Source: VRUE01 sp963737575 (GTDB lineage: Bacteria > Actinomycetota > Thermoleophilia > Solirubrobacterales > 70-9). From it: a stretch of 64,000 bases of DNA. Shown one piece after another: positions 42,037-50,430 of the stretch. How positions within the stretch are numbered: position 1 is the first letter of the stretch; each line of letters opens with the position of its first letter. The DNA is taken from positions 744,001 to 808,000 of the forward strand of contig CAVTTJ010000005.1 of assembly GCA_963737575.1 (NCBI GenBank). The letters run 5' to 3'. A model generated the notes under the pieces. That model was not told the origin of the DNA, made no database searches, and worked only from the letters and a program-made list of their open reading frames with translations. Position numbers and translations under genes: made by a program.

Positions 42037-42600
42037 GTGGCCTCCTTGAAGCGTCAAGCTCTGCTCGGCCCGCTCCTGCTCCTCGCGGGCCTGTCCTTGG
42101 CCGGCTGCTCGGTCAGCGTTTCGGTTTCAAAGACCGATGAACCTGGTCCCCCGACGGCTCTCCAATCGTCCGGGCCCACCGAGACACAAGCCGGCCTCCC
42201 CGCCGGTGACTGGGGGGCCCGGGGCCGGGTCCTAAGCGCACACGGCTATCTCCGCAGGCGTGCCGGCGAAGTCCTGACCCGTCCATGGTTGTTCGCAACC
42301 ATCTGTCACCAGGGCGTCAGGTGCCGTACCCGCTTCTCGCGAATGACCGATGTCGGCCCGAGTACGACCTTTCTCGTGGCGCACCGGGGCTACTTCACCG
42401 CTGAGTTCCCCCTGCTCCCCGTGGCCTGCGAACGTGGGGTCCAGGGGTATATGCGCTCCGTCTACAAACTCTGGTGGTCTGCAGACCACCAGAGGATCTT
42501 CGCCTATGAGCGATCCGCATCCCACGACCGATGCACTCCGCAGGTATCGCAAACACGATGGACGGCGGTACCGATCGAGAGCAGCGCCACGGCCGGCTAA
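42037..42600 (+). CDS. Lipoprotein, function unknown
   Basis: The product of about 187 residues starts at a GTG (a TTG three codons later is possible) and has a clear lipobox LSLAGC. The mature part is basic with paired Cys (TICHQGVRC, VACERG, DRCTPQ). The sequence HRGYFTAEFPLLPVACERGVQGYMRSVYKLWWSADHQ suggests a small folded extracytoplasmic domain. No family recognised. Confidence 0.7.
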   Translation: MASLKRQALLGPLLLLAGLSLAGCSVSVSVSKTDEPGPPTALQSSGPTETQAGLPAGDWGARGRVLSAHGYLRRRAGEVLTRPWLFATICHQGVRCRTRFSRMTDVGPSTTFLVAHRGYFTAEFPLLPVACERGVQGYMRSVYKLWWSADHQRIFAYERSASHDRCTPQVSQTRWTAVPIESSATAG

Positions 42601-42810
42601 CTCACGGTCCCTAGCGCCGCAGCCACAGCCGGGGAGCGAGACCATCGATTAGCCGGCAAGGACGGCCTGTGGATGTCGTCCAGTTTCAGGCCTATCTCGA
42701 CACGGAGCTTCGTGAATCCGGGCGAATCTGAGCAGCCCGCGCTGTGGCTCGCCCCGGCGAGGCATGCAATTTTCGTGCCTGACCAGCCGTTAACCCGAGT
42801 AGAAACGGCC

Positions 42811-43494
42811 ATGATCAACGGTGACACCCAGCGCCTCCAGGAGCAAGTCCATGAGCGCATCCACGAGATTCCACCCCCGGCGGCGAAGGAGGCCGGCTGG
42901 TACCCCGACCCGCTGGGCAGCACCTGGGAACGCCGCTGGGACGGAACCTGGCTGGAGCTGACCCGCTCCCCGAGGGCGAGGCTCGTACCCGGAGCGCCAT
43001 TCACACCGCCCTCGCAGGGCGACGTCAGGCACCGGAATCCGTGGGGCCTGCGGCTCCCACGGGCACTCGTCGGACGCCGCGAGCCGGAGGCGGCGGGCCC
43101 GTCCGAAAACGGGCATGCGCCGGTGGGGGGCTGGTTGAGGCAGCGGGCCGAGCAGAAGTGGGCGGCCGAGGTCGAGGCGAGAAAGCAGGCCTTCTTTGAA
43201 ACTCCGGCCGGCAGGGCGCGGCTCTCGTTCGGCCAGAAGCATCGTCTCTTCCAATTCGAGCTCCCGCTCGCGCTGCACAACCCCATCGTCATACCAGGCA
43301 TCGAGGGAACGGCTCCGTACTGGACGTCCGACCCCGTGGACATCCTCAATTCGGTGATCTCCGAGGGCTGGAAGCTGGTCGCGGGGACATACGTCCATGT
43401 CGAAATGCGGGGCCCGGTCGGCTACTACCTCTTCAAGCGCTCCAAAAAGCGCTGCCGCAAGTTGAATGACCCCTGGAAGGCCGAGGTCGGATAG
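42811..43494 (+). CDS. DUF2510-containing protein
   Basis: The product of about 227 residues contains the DUF2510 signature, AGWYPDPLGSTWERRWDGTWL (about 28-48), a short motif found near membrane or secretion-related actinobacterial proteins. The C-terminal part, with GQKHRLFQFELPLA and SVISEGWKLVAGTYVHVEMRGPVGYYLFKR, looks like a small alpha/beta domain whose tail often occurs as a stand-alone domain. No membrane segment is evident. I prefer the ATG at 42811; the frame is open to 42673. Confidence 0.7.
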   Translation: MINGDTQRLQEQVHERIHEIPPPAAKEAGWYPDPLGSTWERRWDGTWLELTRSPRARLVPGAPFTPPSQGDVRHRNPWGLRLPRALVGRREPEAAGPSENGHAPVGGWLRQRAEQKWAAEVEARKQAFFETPAGRARLSFGQKHRLFQFELPLALHNPIVIPGIEGTAPYWTSDPVDILNSVISEGWKLVAGTYVHVEMRGPVGYYLFKRSKKRCRKLNDPWKAEVG

Positions 43495-43649
43495 CGCGGC
43501 GGACCATCCGTGCGTGACTCTCGAGGAGGAGCGGGCGGCGGAGAGGCGGTGCGCCTTCGATTCCAGAGCGGTTTTCGCTGCCCGGACTCGGCGAGAGTTT
43601 CTTTTCCGATAACGATGGGCTTTAGGCGGGGCGGATATCGTCGCTCCTC

Positions 43650-44687
43650 ATGAGCGCAGCGGCCACACCCACCTCCGAGCCGATCGACGGCGACTCGGGA
43701 CCCAATCGTCTCTATTGGCGCGAGGCCGTTGCCCGTCACGAGCGACCCTCGATGCCGCGCAGCCTGTTCGATCTGGCCACCTCGATGGTGCCCTACCTGG
43801 CCATATCGGTGGCGATGTACCTCGTCCTCGACCTCTCGGTCTGGATCACCCTCGCTCTCGCCATTCCGGCGGCGGGTTTCCTGCTGCGGACGTTCATCGT
43901 CTTCCACGACTGCGCCCACGGCTCCTTTCTGCCCGATAGGCGGGCGAATCTGTGGGTCGGCCGGTTCGCCGGGCTGCTCGTCTTCCAGCCCTTCGCCAAC
44001 TGGCGCCACAACCATGCCGTCCACCACGGCAGCTCGGGAGATCTCGACCGGCGGGGTACCGGCGACATCGCGACGCTCACGGTCGAGGAGTACCTCTCCA
44101 GACCCTGGAAGTCGCGTCTCGGCTATCGCCTCTTTCGCAGCCCGATGGTGATGTTCGGGGTCGGGCCGATCTGGTCATTGATGATCGGGCCCCGCATCTG
44201 GTCCAACAAGATGCGTCCGCGTCAGCGCCGCAGCATCCTCGTCACGAACCTCGTCCTGGCGCTGGTGATCGCCACGATCTCATGGCTGGTCGGCCTACAG
44301 GCATGGCTGCTGGTGCAGTTACCGACGGCGATTCTCGCCGGCACGCTGGGGGTCTTCATGTTCTACGTCCAGCATCAGTTCGAGGACGTCTACTGGGAGA
44401 GCTCGGATCGGTGGAGCTATGCCGACGCTGCCCTGCAGGGCAGCTCCTACCTGAAGCTTCCCAAGCTGCTCCAGTTCTTCACCGGCAACATCGGCCTTCA
44501 CCACGTCCATCATCTCAGCGCCAAGATCCCCAACTACAACCTCCAGCGCGCCCATGACGAGAGCCCGATCTTTCAGGACGTTCCGGTGCTCGGGATTGTC
44601 GACGGCCTTCGCGCCCTTCGCCTCAAGGTGATCGATCGCCGAAGCGGTCGCTTGCTCACCTGGCGCGAGGTCAAGGCCCTCGCCTGA
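43650..44687 (+). CDS. Fatty acid desaturase
   Basis: This 345-residue membrane enzyme has the three His boxes of acyl-lipid desaturases: HDCAH (about 90), HNHAVHH (about 124-130) and HHVHH (about 290). They coordinate a di-iron centre that introduces a double bond into lipid acyl chains. Four or more membrane helices are visible (MVPYLAISVAMYLVLDLSVWITLALAIPAAGF; LVLALVIATISWLVGLQAWLLVQ). It is close in pattern to DesA/FAD2-type omega-6 or delta-12 desaturases. The start is an ATG. Its neighbours are unrelated, so membrane-fluidity control is inferred from the family alone. Confidence 0.93.
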   Translation: MSAAATPTSEPIDGDSGPNRLYWREAVARHERPSMPRSLFDLATSMVPYLAISVAMYLVLDLSVWITLALAIPAAGFLLRTFIVFHDCAHGSFLPDRRANLWVGRFAGLLVFQPFANWRHNHAVHHGSSGDLDRRGTGDIATLTVEEYLSRPWKSRLGYRLFRSPMVMFGVGPIWSLMIGPRIWSNKMRPRQRRSILVTNLVLALVIATISWLVGLQAWLLVQLPTAILAGTLGVFMFYVQHQFEDVYWESSDRWSYADAALQGSSYLKLPKLLQFFTGNIGLHHVHHLSAKIPNYNLQRAHDESPIFQDVPVLGIVDGLRALRLKVIDRRSGRLLTWREVKALA

Positions 44688-44761
44688 GCGTAGGTCAGTA
44701 GCTCGCCCCGATGGTCAGGTACCGAAACTGCGACGCCGCCATGAGTTTTAGTGCTGGACAG

Positions 44762-46252
44762 ATGAGGACCGCCCCGAGACACACGCTCATCGTCGCTTGC
44801 TGCGCGATCGCCTTGCTCGCGGCATTCGCCTTCCCCGCCGGGGCGGGCGCGGCCTCAAACTGGACGCTGCGGCAGCTGCCCTCGGCCTCCAGCAAAGCGT
44901 CGGTGCCGCCGCTGTCCGGTGTCTCCTGCCCGACCGAATCCCTCTGCGTCGCCGTCGGCGGGTACGACACGCTCGCCGTCTCGCAAGCGCCGACGGGCGG
45001 CGCCGCCAGGTGGGAGGTGGTCAATCCCCCCTACCCGGTCGGTCCTGGGGTGACCTGCGTCGAAGGAGAACCGCACTGTCCGACGCCGGGCGGACGGCTG
45101 CAGGCGGTTTCGTGCGCCACCCAGAGCCTCTGCGTCGCGGTCAGCTACGAAGGCTTCATCTACGTCTCGACCGAACCGGCGGCCGGTGCGGGCGCCTGGT
45201 CCCCGAAGGTCATCAACGACGGCGACGGCGCAACCCACCTGACCGCGGTCTCCTGTCCCTCTCCGGCCCTGTGCGTGGCGGTCTCCGGTGGGTCGAACAA
45301 CTCCAACGGGGGCAAGGTCCTGACCTCGACCAACCCGACGGCAGGGGATTGGCAGATGACCCGGCTGGGCGGCTCGCTCGATCTCCGCGGCGTCTCCTGC
45401 GGCACGCCCTCGCTCTGCGTCGCCGTCGCCCGCGAAGGCAGGATCTTCGTCTCGACCAACCCGACCGGCGGCGCCTCGGCCTGGACGGAAGAGGGAACTC
45501 CGGGCGGGCCCGGCGACCTCGAAGGGGTCGCCTGCACATCGACCCTGCTCTGCGCCGCGGGCAACCTGACCGGCAACGTCCTCACCTCGACCTCTCCCGC
45601 CGCCGGCGGCGCGACCTGGAGCGAGGCGAATGCCGGTGGCTCGGTCCAGATCACCGGCGTCTCATGCCCGACCGCGAGCCGCTGCCTGGCTGTCGACAAC
45701 AACGGCGACGTCGTCACCTCGACCAACCCGACAGGAGGGCCCGGCTCCTGGAAGTTCGAGAACCTCGTTCCCTTTCCGGGGTCGACCGAAGGCACGGAAA
45801 GACAGCCGTGGAACGCGCTCTGGGGGGCCTCCTGCGCCTCGACCTCACTCTGCGCCCTGGTCGGCATCAAAGGCCGGATCTTCACCTCCACCGATCCGTT
45901 CTCGGGGCCCATCGACCCACCCGGTGCTCACAGGCGCAGGGCCCGCCGGCGCCCCCGCACGGTTCTCGTCTTCGCCGAGCACTTCTGGGAATCCCCCACG
46001 ACTCGACATCGCCGCATCCGCGCTCACTTCCGCTTCTACTCGCGCACCAGGACCCGAGGGTTTGAATGCAAGCGTGACCGCACTCCCTACCGACCCTGTC
46101 ACTCACCTCTGCGCTACTGGGTTGGCCACGGCCGGCACGTGTTGCGCGTTCGTGCCATCGGCCCGACCGGGCTGCGCGGGCCGGCGGCGATGAAGCGCTT
46201 CCGGGTGGCCCATCCGCGCTCCGGACGGCCCAACCGCTCACATCCCGGTTAG
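44762..46252 (+). CDS. Secreted beta-propeller-like protein with Cys-rich repeats
   Basis: The product of about 496 residues has a signal peptide (TLIVACCAIALLAAFAFPAGAGA). A tandem repeat of about 40-45 residues follows, centred on VSCPTESLCVAVxxxGxVxxSTNPTGG: VSCPTESLCVAV, VSCATQSLCVAV, VSCPSPALCVAV, VSCGTPSLCVAV, VACTSTLLCAAG, VSCPTASRCLAV, ASCASTSLCALV. The paired Cys in each repeat should form a disulfide that locks a blade. A basic Arg-rich C-terminal domain (RRRARRRPRTVLVFAEHFWES) follows. GAA dominates. Function is probably structural. ATG 44762 is preferred; ATG 44741 is possible. Confidence 0.8.
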   Translation: MRTAPRHTLIVACCAIALLAAFAFPAGAGAASNWTLRQLPSASSKASVPPLSGVSCPTESLCVAVGGYDTLAVSQAPTGGAARWEVVNPPYPVGPGVTCVEGEPHCPTPGGRLQAVSCATQSLCVAVSYEGFIYVSTEPAAGAGAWSPKVINDGDGATHLTAVSCPSPALCVAVSGGSNNSNGGKVLTSTNPTAGDWQMTRLGGSLDLRGVSCGTPSLCVAVAREGRIFVSTNPTGGASAWTEEGTPGGPGDLEGVACTSTLLCAAGNLTGNVLTSTSPAAGGATWSEANAGGSVQITGVSCPTASRCLAVDNNGDVVTSTNPTGGPGSWKFENLVPFPGSTEGTERQPWNALWGASCASTSLCALVGIKGRIFTSTDPFSGPIDPPGAHRRRARRRPRTVLVFAEHFWESPTTRHRRIRAHFRFYSRTRTRGFECKRDRTPYRPCHSPLRYWVGHGRHVLRVRAIGPTGLRGPAAMKRFRVAHPRSGRPNRSHPG

Positions 46253-46333
46253 GGCAGGGCAGATCGCCGGCCCCGGCCCCGGCCGTGCTAGCTTCGCGCC
46301 GGATGGAGACCCGCCAGGCGAATCGATGATGGG

Positions 46334-47194
46334 GTGAGCGGATCCCGGCAGATGGCCGTCGTTTTGAGCGGCCTCATTCTGCTTGCCGCCGCTGCGTCGC
46401 CCTCGCCGGTGATCGCCTCGATCACAATCGGGAGCGACCTGACCGGCGCGCTGTACGACACCTCCCAGCCCAGCCAATGCGCGCCGATCGCGCCACCGTG
46501 CACCAACCTGCTCGGCGGAGTGCACACTGGCAACGCATTTCCGGCCACCTCGCCCACCTTCGGGACGGTCACCGCGTTCAACATCAAGACCGGGGGCGCC
46601 GGCACCGTCACCTTCCGCCTGGGCAATGTCGAAAAATCCGTCGCCGCCAAAGGGGAAGCAGTGGGGACGGGCCCGACCGTGACCCTTTCCGGAGCCGGCA
46701 CCTTCACATTCCCGGCCAGCCTTCCGATCGCCCCGGGTGAGGTCCCCGGATTCGACTCCTCCCTGCAGACCTCTTCGGGCGCCTGCTTCGCGGGCGGCTA
46801 CTACTTTCTCTACAACCCGCCGCTGGTCAACGGTGCGGCGCCGATTGCGGCCGGGGCCAACAGCACCTGCGAGCTGATGGTCAACGCAGTCGTCGAACCC
46901 TCAGCTCGCTTCAGCTTCGGCCTAATTCCCCTGAATCGGGCGCGTGGGACCGCGACGCTGAACCTGACCCTGCCGGGCCCGGGCAAGGTGACGATCTCCG
47001 GCAAGGGAGTCAGAAAGGCCTCGAAGTCGGTCGCCAAGGCAGGTAAGCTGAACCTGCCGATCAACCCGGCGGGGAGCGCCAAGGCGACGCTCGACAGGGT
47101 CGGGAGCGCCAGCGTCAAGGTCTCGGTGAAGTTCGCGCCGGCCGGCGGCTCGCCGGGCACCGTCTCGAAGAGACTCAAGCTGATCAGGCAATAG
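46334..47194 (+). CDS. Exported protein with C-terminal Ig-like tail
   Basis: The 286-residue product starts at a GTG. It has a signal peptide (MAVVLSGLILLAAAASPSPVIA), then a beta-rich domain with SDLTGALYDTSQPSQCAPIAPPCTNLLGG and FNIKTGGAGTVTFRLG. The tail GKGVRKASKSVAKAGKLNLPINPAGSAKATLDRVGSASVKVSVKFAPAGG is a module repeated at the ends of many surface proteins in this lineage. Function unknown. Confidence 0.75.
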   Translation: MSGSRQMAVVLSGLILLAAAASPSPVIASITIGSDLTGALYDTSQPSQCAPIAPPCTNLLGGVHTGNAFPATSPTFGTVTAFNIKTGGAGTVTFRLGNVEKSVAAKGEAVGTGPTVTLSGAGTFTFPASLPIAPGEVPGFDSSLQTSSGACFAGGYYFLYNPPLVNGAAPIAAGANSTCELMVNAVVEPSARFSFGLIPLNRARGTATLNLTLPGPGKVTISGKGVRKASKSVAKAGKLNLPINPAGSAKATLDRVGSASVKVSVKFAPAGGSPGTVSKRLKLIRQ

Positions 47195-47222
47195 GACCGG
47201 CGATTTCGGTCCCCGCGAGGAG

Positions 47223-47519
47223 CTACTCGCTCTTCGAGGCCCAGTGGGCCTCCGCCTCGGACTCCATCGCCGCGAGTCGGGTGTAGTAGTCCGGGAACTC
47301 GTTGAGGTGCGCACGGGCGATCTTCCCTGTGACGAGGATGTCGTCATCCGTGACGTTGGTATCGGGGTCATGGGTGCCGTGCTCGAGCTCGACGTCCATG
47401 CCCATCCGAAACTGCTCAGCGTCAAAGGGCGACGTGGCCCACTCGATGCCTATCCGTTCGCCGGTCTCCCGGGCCTCCTCGGCCGTGAAGTGTGCGCTCT
47501 CGCCCACGCCGGAGATCAT
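47223..47519 (-). CDS. DUF5661-family protein
   Basis: The 98-residue product reads FTAEEARETGERIGIEW near the start and then VELEHGTHDPDTNVTDDD, ILVTGKIARAHLNEFPDYYTRL, matching the DUF5661 pattern (EHG...TNVTxDDxxxTGKIAxAHLxExPDYYxxL). The family is of unknown function and is often encoded by phages and bacteria alike. It is convergent to the exported-protein gene and divergent from the GNAT gene. Confidence 0.8.
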   Translation of the reverse strand: MISGVGESAHFTAEEARETGERIGIEWATSPFDAEQFRMGMDVELEHGTHDPDTNVTDDDILVTGKIARAHLNEFPDYYTRLAAMESEAEAHWASKSE

Positions 47520-47581
47520 ACGCTTGGCCGACCCCGCGCCGATGGGGTCACGCGTGAGCGGGGCGTGGCTATGCTCGACGC

Positions 47582-48010
47582 TTGAGTGCCCCCGACGTGA
47601 ACGTGCGCCGCGGCAAGGTCGGCGACCTCCCTGGCGTCATCGCGCTGTTGGACGGGGCGCGCAGCGGCCATGCCAGCACCCCTGATCGGATCGAGGACCT
47701 CGAGAGTTTGCTCGGGGACTCTCCGGCCGCCCTGCTCGTTGCCGAGCGCTACGGGGAGGTCATCGGCACCCTGATCGCGGGCTGGGACGGCTGGCGGGGC
47801 AACCTGTATCGCCTCGCGATCCGCGAGGACTGCCGTCGTCAGGGCGTCGGCATGGAGCTGACTCGCGCCGGCGAGGAGTACCTGAGGAGTCGCGGCGCGC
47901 GGCGCGTCACCGCCCTCGTCGCATTCGACGACGATGTCGCCGGCGGATTCTGGGACGCGGCCGGTTATCCGATCGACGAGGAGATCGGGCGCCGCGTTCG
48001 AAACCTCTGA
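47582..48010 (+). CDS. GNAT-family N-acetyltransferase
   Basis: The 142-residue product has the acetyl-CoA binding motif A: NLYRLAIREDCRRQGVGMELTRAGEEYLRSRGARRVTALVAFDDDVAGGFWDAAGY, with the R-x-x-G-x-G/A loop. The first strand region (LLVAERYGEVIGTLIAGWDG) is typical. The start may be TTG 47582, GTG 47597 or GTG 47603. The substrate is unknown. The RimI-like GFWDAAGY end is common in small-molecule and protein N-acetyltransferases. Confidence 0.87.
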   Translation: MSAPDVNVRRGKVGDLPGVIALLDGARSGHASTPDRIEDLESLLGDSPAALLVAERYGEVIGTLIAGWDGWRGNLYRLAIREDCRRQGVGMELTRAGEEYLRSRGARRVTALVAFDDDVAGGFWDAAGYPIDEEIGRRVRNL

Positions 48011-48073
48011 CAGGCCTCGACCCCACGAGGGGATCGGCGAAGGGCCGGGCCTCGGGATAGGCTGCCCGGGCCT

Positions 48074-48874
48074 GTGGTCGAGAGTGGGAAGACACCCCCG
48101 TTCAAGAGCATTCTCTGCGGAGTCGAAGGAGATCCCGCGAGCACGATCGCGGCGCGGGCGAGCATCGCCCTGCAGACAGCGGAGACGTCGCTCCGCATCG
48201 TCGCCGTGGACGCGAGCTTCGAACTCCGCCCCGAGTACTCGAAGGAGGCCCTGGAGGCGGCGCTTCAGGAGGCGGTGGGACTCGCCGAGGAGGCCGGTGT
48301 CGCCGCGACGACCGGAACGCCGTCCGGGAAATACGCGTCGAAGGTCCTGTTGGACGAGGCCGAGAAGCACGACCTGCTGGTCGTCGGCACTCACAATCAG
48401 TCTCGGGTCTCGGGCATGGTCCTCGGCAGCACGGCGAGTGAGACGGTGCACGAGACCGAGCGGCCCCTCTTGATTGCCCGCGAGCCTCCGAAGGGCGGGT
48501 TTCTTGACACGATCCTGCTGGCAACCGACGGAAGCGAAGGCTCCCGGGCCGCGGCGAAAATCGCCGGCCCGCTGGCCGCCGCCTACGGCGGGACCCTTGA
48601 GGTCCTCCACATCTCGGACGGCAAGAAATCCGCTTCCGGCTCGGTGCTGGGGGACGACATCGAGGGGATCGAGCAGGCCACCGGGACGAAGCCTGAGGTT
48701 TTGACGGTCGAGGGTCACCCGACCGAGAAGATCGTCGAGGTCGCGGCCGAGAGAGGCAGCTCGATGATCGTCTGCGGACGGCGTGGCCTGGCGGGCATCA
48801 AGGCGCTCGGCAGCGTCAGCGAGCGTGTCGTGCACCAGGCGGAAACTTCCGTTCTCCTGATTCCCGTCTCCTGA
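48074..48874 (+). CDS. Two-domain universal stress protein
   Basis: The 266-residue product has two Usp domains in tandem. The first (FKSILCGVEGDPASTIAARASIA, then DLLVVGTHNQSRVSGMVLGSTASETVH) and the second (FLDTILLATDGSEGSRAAAKIAG, then GSSMIVCGRRGLAGIKALGSVSERVVHQAETSVLLIP) both end with the G-x2-G-x9-GS nucleotide site, clearer in the second. Tandem Usp proteins act as stress-responsive ATP-binding regulators. It starts at a GTG and is followed by a terminator. Confidence 0.9.
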   Translation: MVESGKTPPFKSILCGVEGDPASTIAARASIALQTAETSLRIVAVDASFELRPEYSKEALEAALQEAVGLAEEAGVAATTGTPSGKYASKVLLDEAEKHDLLVVGTHNQSRVSGMVLGSTASETVHETERPLLIAREPPKGGFLDTILLATDGSEGSRAAAKIAGPLAAAYGGTLEVLHISDGKKSASGSVLGDDIEGIEQATGTKPEVLTVEGHPTEKIVEVAAERGSSMIVCGRRGLAGIKALGSVSERVVHQAETSVLLIPVS

Positions 48875-48891
48875 CCCCCGAGAACGGAAAA

Positions 48892-48916
48892 GGGCCCCGG
48901 AAGGGGCCCCTTGTTT
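48892..48916 (+). terminator. Rho-independent terminator
   Basis: GGGCCCC (48892-48898), loop GGAA, GGGGCCC (48903-48909), then CTTGTTT. It lies 17 bases after the two-domain stress-protein stop. Confidence 0.8.
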
Positions 48917-49159
48917 CCGAAGGACGTACCACCAAGCTGATCAAGAAATCGCTGGCTCGTCGGTCCTCAAGTGTTGAAAGCTTCTCGTCGCGGTCGGCGA
49001 CTGTAGATAAAGAAACACGCCGTGCGCCGAGAAGTTTCACCTCTTGCATCGGCACTTGCAGGCGGGACTCAATCCCCAAAAGCGGGTCTATCACCGCCAA
49101 AAACCGACGACTTGGCGGTCTTTCGGCGCCGGGCACGCGCTGCTAGATTCCGGAGCCCC

Positions 49160-49232
49160 GGGCGCATAGCTCAGTTGGGAGAGCGCCGCCTCGACAAGGC
49201 GGAGGTCACTGGTTCGAGCCCAGTTGTGCCCA
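49160..49232 (+). tRNA. tRNA-Val (GAC)
   Basis: Acceptor GGGCGCA pairs with TGTGCCC (49225-49231), discriminator A at 49232. The anticodon loop TCGACAA in a CCGCC/GGCGG stem gives GAC. The T-arm is ACTGG-TTCGAGC-CCAGT. No downstream copy of its 3' end was seen, unlike tRNA-Gly. Confidence 0.96.
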
Positions 49233-49274
49233 TGCGCCGGGGCCCGATTTGGGCCCCGGCCGTTCTTCAATGAC

Positions 49275-49932
49275 TCAGGCTTCGGCGCGGAAGGTGACGC
49301 CGTCCACGCCGGCGATTGTGGCACCACTCAGCACCACTGCACCGTCGCCATTGGGCAGCGGGGTGCCGGTCCCGAGGATGACCAGATCCCCTGTCGGGTT
49401 CCCGCCGCAGCCGGTGCAGACCGCCGGCTCGACGACGATTTTCCCGGGGCCGGGGCGGAACCCGGGCGGCAGCTGGAAGATGACTTTGTTGAGACCGCCG
49501 CCTGCTGCCACTCCCTGCAGGTGGACCATGCCATCGTGGTCCTTGAAGAAGCCGACGGGGTTGGAGGAGACCGCGCCTTCCGACGGGGCCGTTGGCCCAG
49601 CCGTTCAGGAAGCCCGGCTGTCCGGGCGCACCGACGACATGCGGCGCTTCAAGCGGCGCCAGTGAGTTGGCCAGGTTCGCCGTCGGGACCGTGCCCAGGG
49701 TCGCGAGGTTGATTTGAGTCCTCGTGATCGTCCCGGGCTTGATTTTCGCGCCGGTCACCGCCTTGTTCTTCAGTTTCGCGGTGGTCACGGCGTTCTTCTT
49801 CAGCTGCTTCGGCCCGACGCTGTTCTTGCCGAGGGAAGAAGCCGCGAGCGCGCCGCAGCCGAGGGCGACGAAGAGGGCGATGGTGGCGTTCACGTTCGCG
49901 AAGGTAAGACCAGGAATGCGGCGAGATTTCAA
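49275..49932 (-). pseudogene. Exported LTFANV-type repeat protein, frameshifted
   Basis: The frame beginning at TTG 49932 encodes a signal type LTFANVNATIALFVALGCGALA and Lys/Asn repeats (KNSVGPKQLKKNAVTTAKLKNKAVTGAKIKPGTI). The frame becomes Arg-rich nonsense after GQPGFLNGWANG. From about 49585 the next frame continues sensibly: EGAVSSNPVGFFKDHDGMVHLQGVAAGG, then IFQLPPGFRPGPGK and GDLVILGTGTPLPNGDGAVVLSGATIAGVDGVTF, ending at TGA 49275. One base too many near 49580-49592 explains it. Same protein class as the 21616 and 12601 products. Frame change is real in this assembly; natural mutation or sequencing error cannot be separated here. Confidence 0.75.
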
Positions 49933-49936
49933 GGGA

Positions 49937-49972
49937 GCCTCCGCGATGCTCGGGGATTCACATCGCGGAGGC
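49937..49972 (-). promoter_or_regulatory. Hairpin that sequesters the ribosome-binding site
   Basis: On the minus strand GCCTCCGCGATG pairs perfectly with CATCGCGGAGGC (12 bp, 12-base loop). The 3' arm contains GGAGG, 6 bases upstream of the TTG start at 49932. The site would be buried when the hairpin forms. It could also act as the terminator of the upstream VOC gene, but the T-run is absent. Confidence 0.55.
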
Positions 49973-50001
49973 CCCCAGACGTCTAGGACGCCAAATCCCG
50001 C

Positions 50002-50430
50002 TCAGGCGGTGGCAGGGAGTTTCACCTGGGTGAGCCTGAAGTTGTTCCCCGACGGGTCGCGGAACGAGGAGTCGATCCCGTAGGGCCGCTCTTCGGGCGT
50101 TTCGACGAACTCAACCCCGCGGGATTTGAGCTCCTCGTAGGAGGCCTGGCAGTCCTCGGTCGTGAGGAACACGGTGCCGGCGAACCCCTTGGCCATCAGA
50201 TCCCTGACCTGCTGCTGGGTCTCCTCGTCCATCACCGGCGCCCCGGGAATCTCCATCAGGACGATCGTGACGTCCTCCTGACCGGGGGGCGAGACGGTGA
50301 GCCAGCGAAAGTCGCCCATCTCCGGCAGGGTGACGTCGGCCCTGACCTCCATCCCGAGCTTCTCGGTGTAGAAGGCGAGCGCCTCGTCCTGGTCGTGGAC
50401 CCAGAGCTGCGCGTTGGAGATCGTGATCAT
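50002..50430 (-). CDS. VOC-family (glyoxalase-like) protein
   Basis: The 142-residue product has VOC modules: ISNAQLWVHDQDEALAFYTEKLGMEVRADV, FRWLTVSPPG, IVLMEIPGAPV, GTVFLTTEDCQASYEELKSRGVEFVETP, and RDPSGNNFRLTQ. The metal-site His pair typical of glyoxalase I is not obvious (QLWVHDQD carries one), so it may be a binding or resistance-type VOC protein. Its ATG overlaps the AraC gene stop (ATGA), so it is translated from the same transcript. Confidence 0.87.
   Translation of the reverse strand: MITISNAQLWVHDQDEALAFYTEKLGMEVRADVTLPEMGDFRWLTVSPPGQEDVTIVLMEIPGAPVMDEETQQQVRDLMAKGFAGTVFLTTEDCQASYEELKSRGVEFVETPEERPYGIDSSFRDPSGNNFRLTQVKLPATA

Noticed and set aside
47194..47212. Short hairpin GGACCG...CGGTCC between convergent genes
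   Set aside because: Only 6 bp of stem and no T-run; too weak to call a terminator.
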